Source: Streptomyces clavifer
GTDB lineage: Bacteria > Actinomycetota > Actinomycetes > Streptomycetales > Streptomycetaceae
Assembly: GCA_014651175.1 (NCBI GenBank)
Contig: BMWJ01000009.1
Location: 186,001-250,000 of the forward strand
Length of the DNA stretch: 64,000 bases
Direction of reading: 5' to 3'
This document shows positions 1 through 8,194 of the stretch, piece after piece (positions within the stretch are counted from its first letter, which is position 1; every line of letters starts with the position of its first letter). The position numbers and the translations under genes are program-made. The notes below the pieces were generated by a model, which made no database searches, had not been told where the DNA came from, and was given only the letters and a program-made list of their open reading frames with translations.

Positions 1-892
1 CCAGGACCTCGTCGAAGGAGGCCGAGTCCGAGGCGTCCGGGGTGCAGACGGGGAAGATCCGGTCGAGCTGCGCGGCACCGAAGAGGCTGGAGGCGAGCTG
101 GGACTCGCGGGCCTTCATCCAGTTGCGGTTGCCCTTGACCGTGTTGATCTCGCCGTTGTGCGCGACGAAACGGTACGGGTGTGCAAGCGGCCAGCTGGGG
201 AAGGTGTTGGTGGAGAAGCGGGAGTGGACGAGCGCGACCCTGGTCGCGAAGCGACGGTCGGAGAGGTCCGGGAAGAACGGCTCCAGCTGCCCGGTGGTCA
301 GCATGCCCTTGTAGACGATCGTGCGTGCGGAGAGCGAGGGGAAGTACACCCCTGCCTCGCGCTCGGAGCGCTTGCGCAGCACGAAGGCCTTGCGGTCGAG
401 GGCGACGTCGGTGCTCGTGCCGTCCGCGACGATCAGCTGGCGGAATTCGGGCATCGTGGCGCGGGCGCCGTTGCCGAGGAGGTCCGGGGCGACCGGGACC
501 TCGCGCCAGCCGAGGACGTCGAGGCCCTCTTCGCCGGCGATCTTCTCGATCTGCCGGACGGCCCCGGTGGAGCCGTCGGCGGGCAGGAACGCGATTCCGA
601 CGGCGTAGGACCCCGCCTCGGGGAGGTCGAAGTCGACCTCGTCGCGGAGGAAGGCATCCGGGACCTGAAGCAGGATGCCGGCGCCGTCGCCCGAGTCGGG
701 CTCGGAACCTGTGGCACCACGGTGTTCGAGGTTGCGCAGTACGGTCAGCGCCTGCTCGACCAGCTCATGGCTGGCCACACCGGTCAGAGTGGCCACGAAC
801 CCGACGCCACAGGCGTCGTGCTCGTTACGGGGGTCGTACATCCCCTGCTGGGCGGGGCGACCGTCCATGGGCGACCAGGCGTCGGAACGCAT
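1..892 (-). CDS. gltB: Glutamate synthase (GOGAT) large subunit, N-terminal part, cut by window edge
   Basis: The first 297 codons of the large subunit of glutamate synthase, which makes glutamate from glutamine and 2-oxoglutarate. The visible part is the class-II glutamine amidotransferase domain. A short propeptide is followed by NEHDACGVGF, whose Cys28 becomes the N-terminal nucleophile after processing. Further on are LEHRGATG and SRFSTNTFPSWPLAHP, family signatures. The ATG at 892 has a gggaga ribosome site about 5 bases upstream; Met9 (868) is a possible alternative. The C-terminal synthase domains lie beyond the left edge. The upstream region carries a possible GlnR-type site, which would fit a nitrogen-assimilation gene. 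Confidence 0.95.
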   Translation of the reverse strand, partial: MRSDAWSPMDGRPAQQGMYDPRNEHDACGVGFVATLTGVASHELVEQALTVLRNLEHRGATGSEPDSGDGAGILLQVPDAFLRDEVDFDLPEAGSYAVGIAFLPADGSTGAVRQIEKIAGEEGLDVLGWREVPVAPDLLGNGARATMPEFRQLIVADGTSTDVALDRKAFVLRKRSEREAGVYFPSLSARTIVYKGMLTTGQLEPFFPDLSDRRFATRVALVHSRFSTNTFPSWPLAHPYRFVAHNGEINTVKGNRNWMKARESQLASSLFGAAQLDRIFPVCTPDASDSASFDEVL

Positions 893-1276
893 CGGCTCTC
901 CCGTCGTCGTCGTGGCATGTGCTGTGCCGAGGGACGACGTTGGCCCTCTGCGAAATTTCGTGCAGGTTACATGATGGAACGCTTCTCAAAAAGCGAATAG
1001 GACGTTCCACGATGCGGACACCACGGATACGTGGTGCGGGTGGGTCACGATCGGGCGGATCCTTGTGGATCACCGCTCGGGAGACCGGAGAGCACAGGCG
1101 TCGTTGCCCGCGGTGTCTACGGCTCTTGCCCCGCGGTCATGGAATCGAAACCGCCGAGTAACGGCTACTTATGTGTAGCGCCGTATAGGAACTCATTTTA
1201 CGGCCGCAGGGGCCCATCCGCCCAGTGACGTGCGCCAAGACGTATGTCACACCGGCGCAACGTCCGCGGACCCCGT
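893..1276. promoter_or_regulatory. 384-base intergenic region between gltB and the VIT gene
   Basis: No convincing gene. This is the promoter and leader region of gltB (reading left) plus the downstream flank of the VIT gene, which also reads left. It contains a perfect 10-base palindrome, cgaaatttcg (951-960). A second element is the perfect inverted repeat caccacg-gata-cgtggtg (1019-1036), which could be an operator. A looser repeat, tggaacg (975-981) and cgttcca (1003-1009), flanks an A-rich stretch. No clear -35/-10 pair was found. Confidence 0.4.
966..981. promoter_or_regulatory. Possible GlnR binding site upstream of gltB
   Basis: The sequence gttac-atgatg-gaacg resembles the actinobacterial GlnR box (gTnAC-n6-GaAAC), with one mismatch at the third base of the second half. 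It lies about 75 bases upstream of the gltB start, where a nitrogen regulator would be expected to bind. Single boxes of this kind arise by chance, so this is only a candidate. Confidence 0.3.
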
Positions 1277-2011
1277 TCAGCTTCCCGCTGCCACGCCGAA
1301 GAGCGTGCCCAGGCCGTAGGTGAGCGCCGCGGCGGCGCCGCCGAGCACGAGCTGGCGCAGTCCGCTGAACCACCAGCTGCGTGCGGTCACCCTGGACACG
1401 ACCGCGCCGCAGCCGAACAGGCCGGTCAGGGCGAGCAGCACGGCGGGCCACAGCGCGGTGGCGCCGAGGAGGAACGGCAGTACGGGCAGCAGGGCTCCCA
1501 GGGCGAAGGCGCCGAAGGAGGACACGGCCGCGACGAGCGGGGACGGCAGGTCGCCCGGGTCGATGCCGAGCTCCTCACGGGCGTGGATCTCCAGGGCCTG
1601 CTCGGGGTCCCTGGACAGCTGGCGCGCGACCTCCCGGGCGAGTGCGGGCTCGACGCCGCGGGACTCGTAGAGTGCGGCGAGCTCCTCCATCTCGTCCTTG
1701 GGGTGCTTGCGCAGTTCGCGGCGTTCGACGGCGAGCTCGGCCTCGACGAGCTCGCGCTGCGAGGCGACGGAGGTGTACTCGCCGGCCGCCATGGAGAACG
1801 CGCCGGCGGCCAGACCGGCGAGGCCCGTGATGACGAGGGTCTGCTGGGACACCGCTCCGCCGGCGACCCCTGTCATCAGGGCGAGGTTGGACACGAGGCC
1901 GTCCATGGCACCGAACACCGCGGGCCGCAGCCAGCCGCCGTTCACGTCGCGGTGGGTGTGGTTGTCCCGGTGCGCCTCGTGCAGTACGGCGTCGGTCTCG
2001 ATGATGGACAC
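1277..2011 (-). CDS. VIT1/CCC1-family membrane transporter (iron/manganese type)
   Basis: A 244-aa protein of the VIT1/CCC1 family, which moves Fe2+ or Mn2+ across membranes. The first membrane segment carries GAMDGLVSNLALMTGVAGG (about residues 30-50) and the second AAGAFSMAAGEYTSVASQRE, both family hallmarks. The cytoplasmic Glu-rich segment that follows (residues 80-150) is where family members bind metal. Three more hydrophobic segments close the protein. The GTG at 2011 is chosen because ggggagag lies just upstream and homology starts there; in-frame codons farther upstream lack support. The metal cannot be told from sequence. The leader contains a terminator-like hairpin (2072-2117). 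Confidence 0.88.
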   Translation of the reverse strand: MSIIETDAVLHEAHRDNHTHRDVNGGWLRPAVFGAMDGLVSNLALMTGVAGGAVSQQTLVITGLAGLAAGAFSMAAGEYTSVASQRELVEAELAVERRELRKHPKDEMEELAALYESRGVEPALAREVARQLSRDPEQALEIHAREELGIDPGDLPSPLVAAVSSFGAFALGALLPVLPFLLGATALWPAVLLALTGLFGCGAVVSRVTARSWWFSGLRQLVLGGAAAALTYGLGTLFGVAAGS

Positions 2012-2071
2012 AGCTCTCCCCTTCTCCGGAAGCGGGCTCCCTGCAATCCCGCCCCCGCTCAACGTGATCGA

Positions 2072-2117
2072 AAGTACGCGCGAAAAAGGCCTCCCGCCAG
2101 CAAGGAAGGCCGTACTT
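2072..2117 (-). terminator. Terminator-like hairpin in the 5' leader of the VIT gene (possible attenuator)
   Basis: Read on the minus strand, ggccttcc pairs with gggaggcc (one wobble) around an 8-base loop and is followed at once by five T residues (2087-2083). This is the layout of an intrinsic terminator. An outer pair, aagtacg (2117-2111) with cgtactt (2078-2072), can enclose it. It lies about 60-105 bases upstream of the VIT start, and no minus-strand gene lies upstream for it to terminate. It may therefore be a conditional terminator in the VIT leader. I recognise no known riboswitch class in the preceding about 100 bases. Confidence 0.45.
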
Positions 2118-2250
2118 ACCTGCCTCCGGGACTCCCTGCCCGGGGTCATCCGTGTGGCCCTTTTGTTGCCGTGATCAGGCTCGCGGGGGCCTTCGCGTGG
2201 CACAGATCGCTCAGTCGGCGACCGCCGGCGGCGAACGAAGGGGCGACGCG

Positions 2251-3438
2251 ATGGAGCCGATGGCGGACGGTCCGGCACGACCGCGGGCGGGTGCGGATCC
2301 CTGCGGTACGGGTGACCGGGCCAGGGGGGCGCTGCTGGGGCTCGCGGTGGGTGACGCCCTCGGTGCCCCGGCGGAGAACATGCGGCCCTCCGAGATCCGC
2401 CGTCGCTGGGGCCGGATCGAGGGCTTCGTCAGCGACGACCCGGCGGGCACGGACGACACCGAGTACGCGATCTTCTCCGGGCTGCTGCTGGCCCGGCACG
2501 GTTCGGCACTGACGGTCTCGCACGTCGAGCGGGCGTGGCACCACTGGATCGCCGACCTCGACGAGGGCCCGTTCCGGGGGGCGGGCTTCAGCGAGCGCGG
2601 CACGCTGGAGAATCTGCGGCGCGGTCTGGCCGCTCCCATCTCGGCCCAGCACCGGCACGCGTGGAGCGACGGCCTCGCGATGCGGGCGGCGCCTTTCGGC
2701 GTGTTCGCCGCCGGCCGCCCGGCCGAGGCCGCACGGCTCGTGGCGGTGGACGGCCGGGTCAGCCATGAGGGGGAGGGCATCTACGGCGGCCAGGCGGTCG
2801 CGGCCGGGGTGGCCGCCGCGATGGTGGGGGCCGGGCTCGCCTCCGTGATCGCCGCCGCGCTCTCGGTGGTGCCGATGGACTCCTGGACGGCCCGCTCGCT
2901 GCGGCGCGCGGTCACCGCCGCGCAGCGCCCGTACCCGGACCGGCTGACGAGGGAACGCGCGGTGCGCTCCGCGGTGGTGATCGGCGGCTATCCGTGGACG
3001 GATCTGGCCCCGGAGGCGGTGGGCCTGGCGTTCGGCGCGTTCACGGCGGCACGCGGCGACTTCCGTACGGCGGTGCTGACGGCCGTGAACATGGGCCGGG
3101 ACGCCGACACGACGGCGGCGGTGGCCGGAGCGCTGGCCGGCGCCCTGCACGGTGCGTCGGCGATCCCTCGGGACTGGGCGTCGGCGATCGGCCCGGTGCG
3201 GGGCAGTTGCCTGCCGTCGATGCGGGGCTACCACGTCCTGGACATCGCGGAGCTGCTGACGCCGGACGACGCGGACGGCACGGACGGCACGGACACGGAG
3301 GACGCGCGGACCGGCCGGGGCGACGACCGCCGGGCCGGAACCCCGCTGCGGCGTGCCCCCGGCCCTCCCGGTTCCCCCGGCTCCCCCGTTTCCCCGTGGG
3401 GCGAACCGGCGGCCACCGGCCACGGAGCCGCCCGATGA
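2251..3438 (+). CDS. ADP-ribosylglycohydrolase family protein 1 (DraG/ARH fold)
   Basis: A 395-aa member of the ADP-ribosylglycohydrolase (DraG/ARH) family, all-helical enzymes using two Mg2+ ions to remove ADP-ribose from proteins or small molecules. The metal-binding motifs are intact: GLAVGDALGAP near the N-terminus, TDDTE at about residue 66 and GRDADTTAAVAGALAG near residue 280. The last 55 residues are a low-complexity Gly/Pro/Asp tail without family similarity. The ATG at 2251 follows gaacgaagggg. It is the first gene of a seven-gene operon in which each stop overlaps the next start; here the overlap is ATGA at 3435. The substrate is unknown. Confidence 0.88.
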   Translation: MEPMADGPARPRAGADPCGTGDRARGALLGLAVGDALGAPAENMRPSEIRRRWGRIEGFVSDDPAGTDDTEYAIFSGLLLARHGSALTVSHVERAWHHWIADLDEGPFRGAGFSERGTLENLRRGLAAPISAQHRHAWSDGLAMRAAPFGVFAAGRPAEAARLVAVDGRVSHEGEGIYGGQAVAAGVAAAMVGAGLASVIAAALSVVPMDSWTARSLRRAVTAAQRPYPDRLTRERAVRSAVVIGGYPWTDLAPEAVGLAFGAFTAARGDFRTAVLTAVNMGRDADTTAAVAGALAGALHGASAIPRDWASAIGPVRGSCLPSMRGYHVLDIAELLTPDDADGTDGTDTEDARTGRGDDRRAGTPLRRAPGPPGSPGSPVSPWGEPAATGHGAAR

Positions 3439-4820
3439 CCGCCGCACAGGGGCCCGCCGCCGCCCCCGCCCCGGAGACCCCGCCCCACCCGGCGCCGGAC
3501 CCCGGCCTGGAGGATCCCGCTCCCCTGCCGGACACGTCCCCCCGCGTCGCCATCCGCATCACCGCCGAACCGGCCGGCCCGCCCCGCCCCGGCACACCCG
3601 CCACGCCGGGGGCACCGACCCCCGGGCGGCAGGCCAGGATCGAGGGGCTGCTGCTCGGGCTGGCGGCCGGGGACGCCGCCGGGTGGCCCGCCGCGCGGCA
3701 CCGGGCCGCGCGGATGCCCGAGTGGACCCGGCGGCTCACCAGGGAGCTGGACACCTTCGCCGAGCAGAACGCGACGACGACGCTGCCCGTGCCCATCGCC
3801 CTCAACCAGCCCCCCGAGCCGCTCCGGCTCGGTCCCTCCGACGACGCCGAGTGGGCCGCGTTCGCCGCCCGGACCGTGCTGGCCGCCGCCGCCGACCACG
3901 CCCCCGGCCTCTCACCCGGCCACCGGATGCGGGATGCGATCGACCGGTCGTGGAACGCGCTGGCCGCGAAGGTGGCCGCGGCCAGCGCACGGGCGCCGGA
4001 GGTCGAGTCCGCCGTCCTCCCGCTCCGGGCCCGGATCTCCGTACGGGCCGGGCTGGGAAACCTCGCCGCCGGGCTGCGCCCGCCCGCGACCGGTCACGAC
4101 AATCCGCACTACTTCGACGACGCGGCCTGCGTCAGGGCCGCCGTGCTCGCGGTCGTGCACCCGGGCGATCCCACCGCCGCCGCCGGGCTCGCCGAGTTCG
4201 ACGCCCGGTACACCCAGGACGGAGACGGGGTGCACGGTGCCCGCGCGATCGCCGCCGCGATCGCCGAGGCGCTTGCCGGGGCGGACGTCGACACGATGGT
4301 GAACGCGGCGCTCGACCGGCTTCCCGAGGGGACCGAGATCGCCCGCAACGCCGCCCATGCCGTGCGGCTGGCGCGGGAGTTCGCGGACGAGGCTGCGGGT
4401 GCCTTCGCCCTCGTCCCCGTGCTGGAGCACCAGATCGTCGACCACGTGTACAGCTACGGGATCGCCGCGGCCGAGACCGTGCCGGTCGCCCTGGCCCTGA
4501 CCACCGCCGCCCGGGGCGAGATCGCCCAGGCCGTGCCCGCGGCGGCCTGCCTGTCCCGGGTCGCCGACTCGGCGCCCGCCCTCGCCGGGGCGCTGACCGG
4601 TGCGCTGGGCGGGATCGGCACCGTTCCGTCGGGCTGGCGCGAGGCCTGCCGGACGCTGGCCGGGTGTGCGCTGCCGCGACTCGCCGGCACGGATCTCATG
4701 GAACTCGCCGCACTGTTGGCGGCCACGGACGTCGCCTCGGGTGGACAATTCCGGCATGACTCCCAAAACGTCCGCACCGAACGCGGCAGGCACGACCCCC
4801 ACGACGCTCACCCTGGATGA
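3435..4820 (+). CDS. ADP-ribosylglycohydrolase family protein 2, probably inactive
   Basis: A 461-aa ADP-ribosylglycohydrolase-like protein with a Pro/Ala-rich N-terminal extension of about 65 residues. The fold is recognisable (GLLLGLAAGDAAG at about 73-85, DGVHGARAIAAAIAEAL in the middle) but the metal ligands are altered. The usual TDDT is SDDA near residue 135. The C-terminal D-x-D-[TS] motif is V-A-D-S near 375, so its first Asp is lost. It may be a pseudoenzyme partnering the other three family members. It overlaps the previous gene by ATGA. Its last 65 bases overlap the start of the next gene in another frame, unusually long for this operon. Confidence 0.8.
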   Translation: MTAAQGPAAAPAPETPPHPAPDPGLEDPAPLPDTSPRVAIRITAEPAGPPRPGTPATPGAPTPGRQARIEGLLLGLAAGDAAGWPAARHRAARMPEWTRRLTRELDTFAEQNATTTLPVPIALNQPPEPLRLGPSDDAEWAAFAARTVLAAAADHAPGLSPGHRMRDAIDRSWNALAAKVAAASARAPEVESAVLPLRARISVRAGLGNLAAGLRPPATGHDNPHYFDDAACVRAAVLAVVHPGDPTAAAGLAEFDARYTQDGDGVHGARAIAAAIAEALAGADVDTMVNAALDRLPEGTEIARNAAHAVRLAREFADEAAGAFALVPVLEHQIVDHVYSYGIAAAETVPVALALTTAARGEIAQAVPAAACLSRVADSAPALAGALTGALGGIGTVPSGWREACRTLAGCALPRLAGTDLMELAALLAATDVASGGQFRHDSQNVRTERGRHDPHDAHPG

Positions 4821-5949
4821 GCGGATCACCGGCGCACTCGTCGGGGCGGCCGTCGGCGACGCCCTCGGCGGCCCGGTCGAGGGCTGGACCCCGGAGCAGA
4901 TCGCCGAGCGCCATGGCGGCCGGGTGACCGGGATCGTCGGCCCCTGGCACGGCGACGACTGGCGCACCGCACGGCCCATCGCGCCGTACCACAAGGGCGA
5001 CGGACACGTCACCGACGACACCCTGATGACCCATGCGCTGATCCGGGTGTACGAGACGGTGCGCGGCCACCTCGACGCGTACGCCGTCGCCGACCACCTC
5101 GTACCGGATCTGATGTCCCGTCCGCGGTGGATCCCGGAGCTGGAGGCCGAGGCGCTGCCCCTGCAGCGGATCTTCCTCGCCGAGAAGTGGATCGTCACAC
5201 GGCTGCACTACGGTCACGCCGACCCGCGCGAGGCCGGCTCCGGGAACATCGTCAACTGCGGGGCGGCGATGTACATGGCCCCGGTCGGGCTGGTCAACGC
5301 GGCCCATCCCGAGGCCGCGTACGCGGAGGCCCTGGATGTCGCGGGCGCCCACCAGTCCTCGTACGGGCGGGAGGCGGCCGGTGTCCTGGCCGCCGCCGTG
5401 GCCGCCGCCTGCGCCCCCGGCGCCACGCCCGGGTCCGTCGTCGGGACCTGTCTGGCGCTCGCCAAGGACGGCACCCGGTCAGCGATCGAAGCGGTGTGCG
5501 AGGTGGCCTCCCGGCACACCGACTCCGAGTCCGCACTGGCTCCGCTGCGCGCCGCCGTGGCCCCGTTCGACACGGTGGGCCCGCACTACCGCGACCCCTC
5601 CCTCGGTGCCCGGCGGCCCTCCCGGCTGCACTCCATCGAGGAGCTGCCGGTGGCGCTCGGGATGCTGCTCGTCGGGGGCGGCGACTACCGGCGCACGGTG
5701 CTCGGCTCGGTCAACTACGGCCGTGACTGCGACTCGATCGCGACGATGAGCGGCGCGATCTGCGGCGCGCTCCACGGCGAACGGGCGATCCCCGCCGCCT
5801 GGGTGAAGACGGTCTCCGAGGCCAGCCGCCTCGATCTGCACGCCCCGGCGCGGGCCCTGGCGGACGTCGCCCGCGAGGTCTTCTTCCGGGACACGGCACG
5901 GCGCCGCGCGCACGAGGCCGCGTTCACGGCACTGGCCGGCGTCCGATGA
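4756..5949 (+). CDS. ADP-ribosylglycohydrolase family protein 3
   Basis: A 397-aa family member with all active-site motifs: GAAVGDALGGPVEG (about 29-42), VTDDTLMTHAL (about 84-94) and NYGRDCDSIATMSGAICGA (about 320-338). It should be an active dinuclear-metal hydrolase. The ATG at 4756 is inside the end of the previous gene; an in-frame GTG at 4741 is an alternative start. The homology begins near LDERITGALVGAAVGD. It is followed by an ATGA overlap with the fourth family member, so the two are probably translationally coupled. Confidence 0.88.
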   Translation: MTPKTSAPNAAGTTPTTLTLDERITGALVGAAVGDALGGPVEGWTPEQIAERHGGRVTGIVGPWHGDDWRTARPIAPYHKGDGHVTDDTLMTHALIRVYETVRGHLDAYAVADHLVPDLMSRPRWIPELEAEALPLQRIFLAEKWIVTRLHYGHADPREAGSGNIVNCGAAMYMAPVGLVNAAHPEAAYAEALDVAGAHQSSYGREAAGVLAAAVAAACAPGATPGSVVGTCLALAKDGTRSAIEAVCEVASRHTDSESALAPLRAAVAPFDTVGPHYRDPSLGARRPSRLHSIEELPVALGMLLVGGGDYRRTVLGSVNYGRDCDSIATMSGAICGALHGERAIPAAWVKTVSEASRLDLHAPARALADVAREVFFRDTARRRAHEAAFTALAGVR

Positions 5950-7313
5950 CCGTACGGCTGACGTGGGTTCAGCCGGAGGACCTCGTGGGGCACGAGCTGC
6001 GCCAGGCCGCCCAGGACGGCCGGGACGCCGGGGACGTCGGGCGGCGCTGGCACGAGGCCGGGGGCCTTCCCGCACCGGAGCGTGCGGGGGCGGCGGACTC
6101 CCCCGCGTCGCCCGGACTGCGGACGCTGGCCGCGCGCCTCCTGGACGAACTCGCCCTGCTGGAAAGCCCGTTGGCGGCTGACGAGCCGACCGGCCTGGAC
6201 GCGGTCCGGGCAGCCTGCCCGCGCTGGCCCGCTCCCCGGGACCGGCCCGCGGCCCTCGGGCCCGAGCGGCTGCACGCCGCCTGGCTGGGCAGGGCCGCCG
6301 GATGCCTGCTCGGCAAGCCCGTCGAGAAGCTGCCCCTGGCCGGCATCCGCGCACTGGCCCGCGCCACCGGCAACTGGCCGCTCACCACCTGGTTCACCGC
6401 CCGCGGGCTGCCTGCCGGGCTGGCAGCGGAGTACCCCTGGAACCGGCGCTCGGCAGCCACCTCCCTCGCCGAGAACATCGACGGCATGCCGGAGGACGAC
6501 GACCTCGACCACCCGCTGCTTACCCTGCTGCTGCTCCGGCGTCACGGACCTGGATTCAGCACGTCCGACCTCGCACGGCTCTGGCTCGACGAGCTCCCGG
6601 CAGGCCGGGTGTTCACCGCCGAGCGCGTCGCCTACCGCAACCTGCTCGACGGCATCGAGCCGCCGGACACCGCACGCCACCGCAACCCGTTCCGGGAGTG
6701 GATCGGCGCCCGGATCCGGGCCGACGTGCACGGCTGGACCCACCCCGGCGACCCGGGGGCCGCCGCCGCACAGGCCCACCGGGACGCGGTGCTCTCCCAC
6801 ACGGCAAACGGGGTCTACGGAGCGATGTTCACCGCCGCCGCGCTCGCCGAGGCGGCCGGCGGCGAGACGGACGTCCACGGGTGCCTGGCGGCGGGACTGC
6901 GCGTGGTGCCGCCCCGCTCCCGCTACGCGCACGCGGTGCGCCTGGGCATCGAGACGGCCCGCGCCGAACCGGACTTCGACACGGTCGTGGACCGGCTGCA
7001 CACCGTCTACGCGGCCACCCACCACTGGGTCCACGTCCTGCCGAACGCGGCGCTGCTGGCGGCCGCCCTCACCCACGCCGACGGCGACTTCGGCCGCTCC
7101 GTCTGCTGCGCGGTGTCGGGCGGCTGGGACACCGACTCGAACGGCGCGACGGCCGGATCGCTCGCCGGCCTGCTGGCCGGGCGGCCCGCCGCGCTGCCCG
7201 ACCGCTGGACGGCCCCGCTCAAGAACCGGCTCGCCACGTCCGTGAGCGGATTCGGCTCCATCGGCTTCGACACCCTCGCCGAACTGACCTACCAGGAGGT
7301 ACGCCGCCCATGA
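5946..7313 (+). CDS. ADP-ribosylglycohydrolase family protein 4
   Basis: A 455-aa family member of a subgroup different from the preceding three, with an extra N-terminal domain of about 110 residues. The glycohydrolase core starts at about residue 105 (AAWLGRAAGCLLGKPVEKLP). It keeps acidic motif EDDDLDH near 185 and the C-terminal signature GGWDTDSNGATAGSLAG near 393. LSHTANGVYGAMFTAAALAEA is the middle family block. It starts in an ATGA overlap with gene 3 and ends in an ATGA overlap with the kinase gene. Active-site residues look complete; the substrate cannot be inferred. Confidence 0.85.
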   Translation: MTVRLTWVQPEDLVGHELRQAAQDGRDAGDVGRRWHEAGGLPAPERAGAADSPASPGLRTLAARLLDELALLESPLAADEPTGLDAVRAACPRWPAPRDRPAALGPERLHAAWLGRAAGCLLGKPVEKLPLAGIRALARATGNWPLTTWFTARGLPAGLAAEYPWNRRSAATSLAENIDGMPEDDDLDHPLLTLLLLRRHGPGFSTSDLARLWLDELPAGRVFTAERVAYRNLLDGIEPPDTARHRNPFREWIGARIRADVHGWTHPGDPGAAAAQAHRDAVLSHTANGVYGAMFTAAALAEAAGGETDVHGCLAAGLRVVPPRSRYAHAVRLGIETARAEPDFDTVVDRLHTVYAATHHWVHVLPNAALLAAALTHADGDFGRSVCCAVSGGWDTDSNGATAGSLAGLLAGRPAALPDRWTAPLKNRLATSVSGFGSIGFDTLAELTYQEVRRP

Positions 7314-8194
7314 CAGCGATCGCCGTACTCGGCAGCACCAACATGGACCTGGTCGCCTACGTCGCCCGGGCGCCCGGGCGGGGGGAGACCGTCACCGGCA
7401 GGGAGTTCAGGACCGTCCCCGGCGGCAAGGGGGCCAACCAGGCCGTCGCCGCGGCCCGCGCGGGCGGGGAGGTGGTGATGATCGGTGCGGTGGGCACCGA
7501 CGAGTACGGCTCGCTGCTGCGCGCGAACCTGGAGCACGCGGGCGTCGACACGGATCTGCTGCACACCGTCGCAGGACCGAGCGGCACGGCGCACATCGTC
7601 GTCGACGACGAGGGGTCCAACGCGATCGTCGTGGTCCCCGGCGCCAACGCCACCGTCACCGCCCTCGGCCCGGGCGAGCACGCCGCCATCGCCGCGGCGG
7701 GCCTGCTGCTCCTCCAGCTGGAGCTCCCGCCGGCCGTCGTGAGGGAGGGAGCACGGGCCGCGAGGACCCGCGGCGTACGGACGATCCTGACCCCCTCCCC
7801 CGTGCAGCCCCTGCCGGCCGGACTCCTGGACGCCGTCGACCTCCTGGTCCCCAACGAGCACGAGGCCGCGGCGCTCTCCGGCTACGGGGACCCGCACGCG
7901 GCGGCGGAGATCCTGCTCCGGCAGGTCCCGGAGGTCGTGATCACCCTCGGCGCGAAGGGGTGCCTGTACGCGGCCCGGGGCGGCGAGGCGATCGTGTTCC
8001 CGGCCCCCGAGGTCACCGCCGTCGACACGACCGGCGCCGGCGACACGTTCGTCGGCACGCTCGCCGTGGCACTCGCGGAGGGCCGGGCGGTCCCGGAGGC
8101 ACTGGCCTGGGCGTCCTCGGCCGCGGCGCTCTGCGTGCAGAGACCCGGCGCGTCGACGTCGATGCCGTACCGAAGCGAGATCGATGCCGCATGA
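7310..8194 (+). CDS. PfkB-family sugar kinase, ribokinase type
   Basis: A 294-aa ribokinase-like enzyme that would phosphorylate ribose or a related sugar or nucleoside with ATP. It has the N-terminal substrate motif GSTNMDLVAY and GGKGANQAVAAARAGG. The PfkB signature DTTGAGDTFVGTLA (about residues 239-252) holds the catalytic Asp. ATG 7310 has a strong aggaggt site, suggesting high translation despite the ATGA overlap with the upstream gene. Downstream of four ADP-ribosylglycohydrolases, a role in using released ribose is an attractive inference, but ribokinase substrate specificity cannot be read from sequence alone. Confidence 0.87.
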   Translation: MTAIAVLGSTNMDLVAYVARAPGRGETVTGREFRTVPGGKGANQAVAAARAGGEVVMIGAVGTDEYGSLLRANLEHAGVDTDLLHTVAGPSGTAHIVVDDEGSNAIVVVPGANATVTALGPGEHAAIAAAGLLLLQLELPPAVVREGARAARTRGVRTILTPSPVQPLPAGLLDAVDLLVPNEHEAAALSGYGDPHAAAEILLRQVPEVVITLGAKGCLYAARGGEAIVFPAPEVTAVDTTGAGDTFVGTLAVALAEGRAVPEALAWASSAAALCVQRPGASTSMPYRSEIDAA

